This document shows positions 31,880-36,498 of a DNA stretch of 36,498 bases, in pieces. Origin of the DNA: Gammaproteobacteria bacterium (GTDB taxonomy: Bacteria > Pseudomonadota > Gammaproteobacteria > Steroidobacterales > Woeseiaceae); assembly GCA_018677555.1 (NCBI GenBank), contig JAHHOT010000264.1, forward strand, positions 1 through 36,498, written 5' to 3'. A program made the position numbers and the translations under genes. The notes below the pieces were generated by a model. That model made no database searches and was not told the origin of the DNA. It saw only the letters and a program-made list of their open reading frames with translations. The number at the start of each line of letters is the position of its first letter. The first letter of the stretch is position 1.

Positions 31880-32713
31880 TCACCACTCCTCGCTGATGTC
31901 CTCCAGCTCGTCATCTGGCTCCTGCGGCCCGGGAATGGCATAGGTGCGCACCGACGGCGTCGACGTCTTGGGCGACGCACTGGCCGTTCTGACCCCGCTG
32001 CGCATGCCGGGCTGTGTCGGCAAGCGGCTGGTCTGCGCGGTCAGGACCTGTACGAAGGTGTTGGCCACGTCGGGCGCGGCATTCGGCGAGCTGGCGAAAA
32101 CGGCTTCGGGCTGGCGTGCCGAGGGACCATAGAAGGCGGCGTTGGATTTCTTGTCCATTGTCAGGCCCGCGCCTTCGAGGGCAACCCCGGCAAACAGTCC
32201 GCGGGTGCGCGAGTAGGACAAAACCTCGGCTTTGAAGCGAAAGTCGGTCGCAATGCTGCCGGCCCGGCCAACGGGACCCGCGGCAACCGAGGCCGCGCCG
32301 CCAAGGGTCAGCTTGCCGTTGCTGATGTTGTCCACTCCCTGGCGATTCTTGAAGACCAGCACGACGTCTGCCGCCTGGGCGCCGATCTGCCAGCCAAAAC
32401 TTCCTGCGGTCATGTTGATGAACGCCGGGTTGCTCCAGCTGTTGTCATCCTTGCGTACCACCAGGATTCCCCTGCCGAACCGGCCGCCCACGCCGAATCC
32501 GACTTTCACCATGCTGGGGATCACGGCTATCGCATAGGCCCTGGACAGCAGCTGCGGCGGTATGGACTGCTCCGGGATTCTCAGGAGCTGGTCGATGACG
32601 TCGGTTGCATCGGCGATGCGGTCCGCCTGCTTGCCTTGCGCGGCGGCCGGCGCTGACGCCAGCAACGCCAGCAACGCCAACAGGAACAACATGGAACCTA
32701 AGCGTATACGCAT
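31880..32713 (-). CDS. SYLF-domain (Ysc84-like) lipid-binding secreted protein
   Basis: 277 residues from ATG 32713; ATG at residue 8 is a second option. Signal peptide to about 25 (LLALLASAPAAAQ-G). Residues about 30-220 are a SYLF domain: LLSRAYAIAVIPSMVKVGFG, GGRFGRGILVVRK, WSNPAFINMTAGSFGWQIGA, DVVLVFKNRQG, and SYSRTRGLFAGVALEGAGL are signature strands. The domain binds phosphoinositides in eukaryotes and its bacterial role is unclear. The tail (PKTSTPSVRTYAIPGP, then acidic DDELEDISEEW) is low complexity. Upstream of it, 32714-32760 is unusually AT-rich for this genome and probably holds the promoter. Confidence 0.93.
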   Translation of the reverse strand: MRIRLGSMLFLLALLALLASAPAAAQGKQADRIADATDVIDQLLRIPEQSIPPQLLSRAYAIAVIPSMVKVGFGVGGRFGRGILVVRKDDNSWSNPAFINMTAGSFGWQIGAQAADVVLVFKNRQGVDNISNGKLTLGGAASVAAGPVGRAGSIATDFRFKAEVLSYSRTRGLFAGVALEGAGLTMDKKSNAAFYGPSARQPEAVFASSPNAAPDVANTFVQVLTAQTSRLPTQPGMRSGVRTASASPKTSTPSVRTYAIPGPQEPDDELEDISEEW

Positions 32714-32815
32714 GATTTTATTCCATAAAAAGTTTGAATTTTTAAGCCCAAGCCGGGCGGGCCAGAGGTAGGACCGCCTGCTTATGTCGAATAATACGCG
32801 ATTTGGCGTCTTGTC

Positions 32816-34744
32816 TCACGATTCGCCGGGTATTTCACCGGCGGCCGCCAGGATGGGCGGAAGCGGCAATTCCAGCGCCGCGCAGACCGCGCGCAGCAGT
32901 TCCGCCTCCGCGACCGTGAGCTGCCCGTCCTCGGACACGGCCACCGTCAGCGCCTGCAGCAGGCTCTCACGACCGGCCATGTTGAGGCGCTGCAGCAGGT
33001 CGAGACAGTCGTCGAGCTCCGCGACGGTCCAGGCACCCGACCTGCCCGGCAGAGTGCCGTCAGCCCACTTGCCGAAGAACGCGATGCCGGCGCGGAATGC
33101 CTTGTCGCGGGCCGACGCGTCCTCGTTGCCCTGGTCGGCGACGATGCGAATCAGTTTGATGGCTGCGGCCCGCGCTTCCGCGCGCGTGACGCGATTTCCG
33201 GTTCTGGCGGCCGGCAGGGCCGAGCGGCGCAGCTGGCTGGACAGGATGCGGAAGAAACAGTATTCGGTGAAGCTCAACATGCCGTCGAGCTCGGCGAGCT
33301 TGCGCACGAGGTCCAGCAGAAACTCGAGCTGCGGCAACGGCCGGTTCTTGAGCATCGGGAACGCGATCTCGAGCAACGGCAGGCGCATTTGCGGCCCGGC
33401 GTCGACCAAATGCCGGTGAAAGCGACGCACGATATCCGTGCGCGCATCGCCCATTTGTTCGTCGACGAGGCGCAGCTGCCGAGCAGCACGGTCCGGGTCC
33501 ACTTCCAGCGCCATGGCAACCACCAGCAGCAGGGACAGTTCCGGTGAATGCGCGGCGTCGTAGAGGATGTCCGGAATGGACGCACGCAGCCGCCGGGCGA
33601 ACGCGATATGCCGAGGTTGCGGGTTGCCGACGGTTTCCGTGATGTCCGCGGACATCGGCAATTGCCGGCCTGCGGCGGAAACCGGACTCGAGCCTGCAAA
33701 ACCCGCGACGGCGTCGCGACCGGAATACGGTTTCCTGCCGCGCATTTCGATGCTCGGGTACTGCGATGGATCGAAGGCCGGATCCAGTGCGCGAATCCGT
33801 TCGGTCAACGGAGGATGGGTTGCGAACAACGACGACATTTTTGCAAAGCCGCCGGCGAACAGCATGTGGCTGATTTCCTCCGGGTCTGCGGCATTGAACC
33901 AGGATTTGCCCGAGTAGCCGCCAATTTTTTTCAGCGCGTTCGCGATTCCGTCGGTCTGGCGCGTAAATTGAACGGCGGATGCGTCAGCGAGAAACTCCCG
34001 CTGCCGCGACACTGCCGCCTTGATCAGGCGCGCAAAAAAGACGCCGATCCAGCCGAGAATCGACAGTCCGAGGCCGATTGCCATGACCGCCGGCGTGCCG
34101 CGGTTGCGGCGGCTTGAAGACAGGCCGCTGTGATAGCCGCCGCGCAACACCATGCGACCGATTATGCCGAGCACCATGATGCCGAACAGCACGCCCATCA
34201 TGCGAATGTTGAGCCGCATGTCGCCATTCAGAACGTGGCTGAATTCGTGCGCAATGACGCCCTGCAGCTCGTCGCGATCAAGCAGTTCGAGCGTGCCGCG
34301 TGTCACGGCGATTGCTGCATCGGCCGGGGCGTAGCCGGCCGCAAACGCGTTGATACCGTTTTCTTCTTCGAGTACGTAGATCTCCGGCACCGGCACACCG
34401 GAGGCAATCGACATCTCCTCGACCACGTTGCGCAACCGCCGCCGCAGCGGGTCCGTAACCTCCGGGGGCACGACCGTGCCACCCATGTCCAGCGCGACGC
34501 GGCCGCCGCCGGACGACAGCAACGCGGTCTTGTACAGGGTCGAGCCCAGGATGAAAGCGGCGGTCAACACCGCGATGCCGATCAAAACTGCGGGATCCGG
34601 GGACAGTCCGTCGCCCGCGCCATAGAATGCAGCCGCCACGATCAGCGTAACGCCGGCAACGATGAGCAGCGTCGCAATGACATATACGATGACGAGCCAG
34701 CGCGTGGCCCGTTTCGCTTTCGCCTGCGCTTCAAAAAAATTCAC
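32816..34744 (-). CDS. M48-family (HtpX-like) membrane metalloprotease with C-terminal helical domain
   Basis: 642 residues from GTG 34744. TM segments at about 17-40 and 53-75 precede the catalytic domain; zinc ligands are HEFSH (166-170) and Glu250 of REFLADASAVQFTR, with two more TM segments between them (about 180-200 and 220-242), the HtpX/YcaL arrangement. After about residue 370 a further 270 mostly helical residues follow, well beyond HtpX (about 290), ending in LTVAEAELLRAVCAALELPL, a TerB-like helix pattern. It probably cleaves or helps clear membrane proteins. It lies 30 bp downstream of lemA, a pairing widely conserved across bacteria. Confidence 0.94.
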   Translation of the reverse strand: MNFFEAQAKAKRATRWLVIVYVIATLLIVAGVTLIVAAAFYGAGDGLSPDPAVLIGIAVLTAAFILGSTLYKTALLSSGGGRVALDMGGTVVPPEVTDPLRRRLRNVVEEMSIASGVPVPEIYVLEEENGINAFAAGYAPADAAIAVTRGTLELLDRDELQGVIAHEFSHVLNGDMRLNIRMMGVLFGIMVLGIIGRMVLRGGYHSGLSSSRRNRGTPAVMAIGLGLSILGWIGVFFARLIKAAVSRQREFLADASAVQFTRQTDGIANALKKIGGYSGKSWFNAADPEEISHMLFAGGFAKMSSLFATHPPLTERIRALDPAFDPSQYPSIEMRGRKPYSGRDAVAGFAGSSPVSAAGRQLPMSADITETVGNPQPRHIAFARRLRASIPDILYDAAHSPELSLLLVVAMALEVDPDRAARQLRLVDEQMGDARTDIVRRFHRHLVDAGPQMRLPLLEIAFPMLKNRPLPQLEFLLDLVRKLAELDGMLSFTEYCFFRILSSQLRRSALPAARTGNRVTRAEARAAAIKLIRIVADQGNEDASARDKAFRAGIAFFGKWADGTLPGRSGAWTVAELDDCLDLLQRLNMAGRESLLQALTVAVSEDGQLTVAEAELLRAVCAALELPLPPILAAAGEIPGES

Positions 34745-34774
34745 AGCGGCAGCACCCGCAACGACGGCGAGCTA

Positions 34775-35365
34775 TCAGGTGAAGGCGACTTCCGGAACCT
34801 CGCGTTTTTCTTCCGACTCGATCTCGAGAAAGCTGGCTGTCTGGAAATTGAACATGCCGGCGATGATGTTGTTCGGAAAGTTTTCGACGGCATTGTTGTA
34901 TGAAAGAACTGCGTCGTTGAATGCCTGCCGGGAAAATGCCACCTTGTTTTCGGTGCTGGCGAGTTCTTCCTGGAACTGCATCATGTTCTGATTGGCTTTC
35001 AGGTCGGGGTAGGATTCCGACAGGGCGAACAAGCGGCCAAGTGCGGCGCCGAGCGCGCCTTCGGATGCGCCCAGCTGCTTGATCGCTTCCGCATTCGACG
35101 GGTCCGACTTGGCGGTTTCAAGTTTCGACACCGCGGAATTGCGCGCCTGGATGACGGCCTCGAGGGTCTCCCGTTCGTGCTTCATGTAGCCTTTGACCGC
35201 CTCGACCAGGTTCGGGATCAGGTCGTGGCGCCGCGTGAGCTGAACGTCTATTTGTGCGAACGCGTTCTTGACGCGATTGCGAGAATTGACGAGATTGTTG
35301 TAGATGCCTACAACCCAGGCGATCAACGCAACCACGATCGCGAGGAAAATCAGAAATGCCGTCAC
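34775..35365 (-). CDS. lemA: LemA-family membrane protein
   Basis: 196 residues from GTG 35365, which follows GGGAGGT with good spacing; a frame continuing to 35464 adds 33 residues that would run into the apbE start region. Residues 3-22 form a TM helix (FLIFLAIVVALIAWVVG). Then comes the LemA signature: YNNLVNSRNRVKNAFAQIDV, QLTRRHDLIPNLVEAVKGYM, HERETLEAVIQAR, and the C-terminal NIIAGMFNF. The extracytoplasmic part is a helical bundle. Function is not well defined in the family, but it commonly accompanies an M48 protease as here. Confidence 0.96.
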   Translation of the reverse strand: MTAFLIFLAIVVALIAWVVGIYNNLVNSRNRVKNAFAQIDVQLTRRHDLIPNLVEAVKGYMKHERETLEAVIQARNSAVSKLETAKSDPSNAEAIKQLGASEGALGAALGRLFALSESYPDLKANQNMMQFQEELASTENKVAFSRQAFNDAVLSYNNAVENFPNNIIAGMFNFQTASFLEIESEEKREVPEVAFT

Positions 35366-35415
35366 AGCCCACCTCCCCGGTGTTTTTATTATGCCGCCGC
35401 AAGGATAAACCCTCG

Positions 35416-36399
35416 ATGGCGGCAAAACTAGCAGTAGTTCTGGTAGCAATTCTCGTAATTTCAAGGCCTTCCGTGGCCGAATGGCACGGCGAGGCGCGTC
35501 CGATGATGGGCACCGAGGTCAGCGTCTACCTGTGGCACGTCGATGCAGGGGCTGGCAGTGCTGCGGTCAACACGGTATTCGACGAGGTTGGCCGGATCGA
35601 CCGGCTGATGAGCACCTACAGGGACGACAGCCGGATTTCCCTCATCAATCGCGAAGCAGCAGCAAAGCCCGTCGACGCGGGCAGCGAGTTATACCGATTA
35701 ATAGAGCGATCGCTCGATATCTCGGTGTTGACGCTGGGCGCGTTCGACATTACCTATGACAGCGTCGGCCAGCATTACGACTTTCGCAAGGGAGTGCGGC
35801 CGAGCCAGCCGGACATCGTGGCGGGACTCGACAGCATCGATTATCGACTGGTCGAACTCGGACGTGACGGTCATTCAGTTCGTTTTCTCGCAGACGGCGT
35901 GCGCATCAATCTTGGCGGTATTGCCAAGGGCTACGCGGTCGAGCGTGCGGCATACCTGTTGCAGCAGCGCGGTGTCGAGCATGCCATCGTGACCGCGGGC
36001 GGCGACTCACGTCTCGTCGGCGATCGCCACGGCCAGCCGTGGATGATTGGCGTGCAGGATCCCAGGGATGACGGGAAAGTTGCAATTCGCCTGCCGCTGG
36101 AGGACGAAGCGATATCCACGTCGGGCGACTACGAGCGATTCTTCGATGAGGGCGGCATTCGATACCACCACATTATCCGCCCGGAGACCGGCGAGCCGGC
36201 CCAGGGCGTGCACAGCGCCACGATTGTCGGCCCCGACGCCATCATGACGGACGCGTTGTCGACCTCGGTGTTCATCATGGGCGTGGACAAGGGCCTTACG
36301 TTAATCAGCACCTTGCCGGACTACGAGGGCATCGTGATCGATGCCGACGGCGAGCTTTACTACTCCGACGGCCTCGTGCCACCGGAACAGCTTGACTAG
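35416..36399 (+). CDS. apbE: FAD:protein FMN transferase
   Basis: 327 residues from ATG 35416 with AAGGA ten bases upstream. Signal peptide 1-22 (AVVLVAILVISRPSVA-E), so it acts in the periplasm. It transfers FMN from FAD to a Thr of target proteins such as NqrB, NqrC and RnfG. Family marks: MGTEVSVYLW, LGAFDITYDSVG, INLGGIAKGYAVERAAYLL, TAGGDSRLVG, ISTSGDYERFF, YHHIIRPETGEPA and the Mg-binding TDALSTSVFIMG. The length is typical. It starts 51 bp from the lemA start on the other strand. No Nqr or Rnf gene is in view. Confidence 0.96.
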   Translation: MAAKLAVVLVAILVISRPSVAEWHGEARPMMGTEVSVYLWHVDAGAGSAAVNTVFDEVGRIDRLMSTYRDDSRISLINREAAAKPVDAGSELYRLIERSLDISVLTLGAFDITYDSVGQHYDFRKGVRPSQPDIVAGLDSIDYRLVELGRDGHSVRFLADGVRINLGGIAKGYAVERAAYLLQQRGVEHAIVTAGGDSRLVGDRHGQPWMIGVQDPRDDGKVAIRLPLEDEAISTSGDYERFFDEGGIRYHHIIRPETGEPAQGVHSATIVGPDAIMTDALSTSVFIMGVDKGLTLISTLPDYEGIVIDADGELYYSDGLVPPEQLD

Positions 36400-36498
36400 G
36401 GCCTGTTAACACTATGAACGGAACTTCTGCCGACAGCGATTTTCACGTCCGGCAAGGCGGATTGAGCGCCGCGTAGCACCGCTACGTCAGCGAATGAC
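36400..36498. other. Possible left end of an intergenic repeat or MITE-like element
   Basis: No gene is supported in the last 99 bases. The segment begins GGCCTGTTAACACTA right at the apbE stop and contains a 6-bp stem with a 3-base loop (CGTAGC at 36472-36477, GCTACG at 36481-36486). The GTTAAC palindrome near the edge and the internal hairpin suggest an interspersed repeat whose right end is outside the window. This rests on appearance only. Confidence 0.25.

Noticed and set aside
30492-31943. 483-codon open frame on the plus strand
   Set aside because: It overlaps the 3' end of the EexN-like gene and the whole MscS gene in antisense; composition is His/Gln/Arg-rich and lacks motif.

Overview
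The window is GC-rich, densely coded chromosomal DNA with full biosynthetic operons. It carries no rRNA, tRNA, CRISPR array, transposase or phage gene that I can see. Gene content points to a Gammaproteobacterium: an NADP-type isocitrate dehydrogenase with the AceK-target serine motif, an LplT/acyltransferase fusion, a PlpD-like patatin autotransporter, LemA with an M48 protease, an EexN-like lipoprotein and REP-type repeats. A lineage near Chromatiales, Woeseiales or Steroidobacterales is my guess; the order is inference, not something seen directly.

Layout. (1) 2-8593, plus strand, perhaps with the ompA-like gene at 8738-9460: a compact and partly overlapping gene set. It encodes a TPR membrane protein (cut by the window edge), an FHA-TM-PEGA-(pseudo)FGE protein, a small acidic exported protein, a MotA/TolQ/ExbB-type ion channel, an actin/Hsp70-fold-like protein with a C-terminal FHA domain, and two paralogous VWA proteins. 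Both VWA proteins start with a TolR/ExbD-like transmembrane helix bearing an FLDC aspartate. A strong terminator and a four-copy REP-like array follow the ompA-like gene. I read this block as a putative ion-motive-force-driven, phosphothreonine-regulated envelope machine. It is the best candidate in the window for an undescribed system.

(2) 9798-20301: metabolism. A pterin carbinolamine dehydratase overlaps a threonine/serine dehydratase. A lone ParA-type ATPase follows. The large and small acetolactate synthase subunits are divergent around a 15-bp palindrome, and the small subunit leads into proB, proA and glpD. icd and a zinc-ribbon protein are convergent to glpD.

(3) 20395-29945: envelope and signalling. 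This holds a class Vd patatin autotransporter, a small conserved-looking protein, a RIO/Kdo-kinase-like protein, a 1351-residue ATPase-TM-P-domain-WD40 giant, an LplT-PlsC lysophospholipid transporter/acyltransferase fusion, and a tiny lipoprotein.

(4) 30128-36399: more envelope genes, namely an EexN-like lipoprotein, an MscS channel, a SYLF-domain protein, the lemA/M48 pair and apbE. The last 99 bases look like the start of an intergenic repeat cut by the window edge.

All functional statements come from reading motifs by eye. No database search was run.
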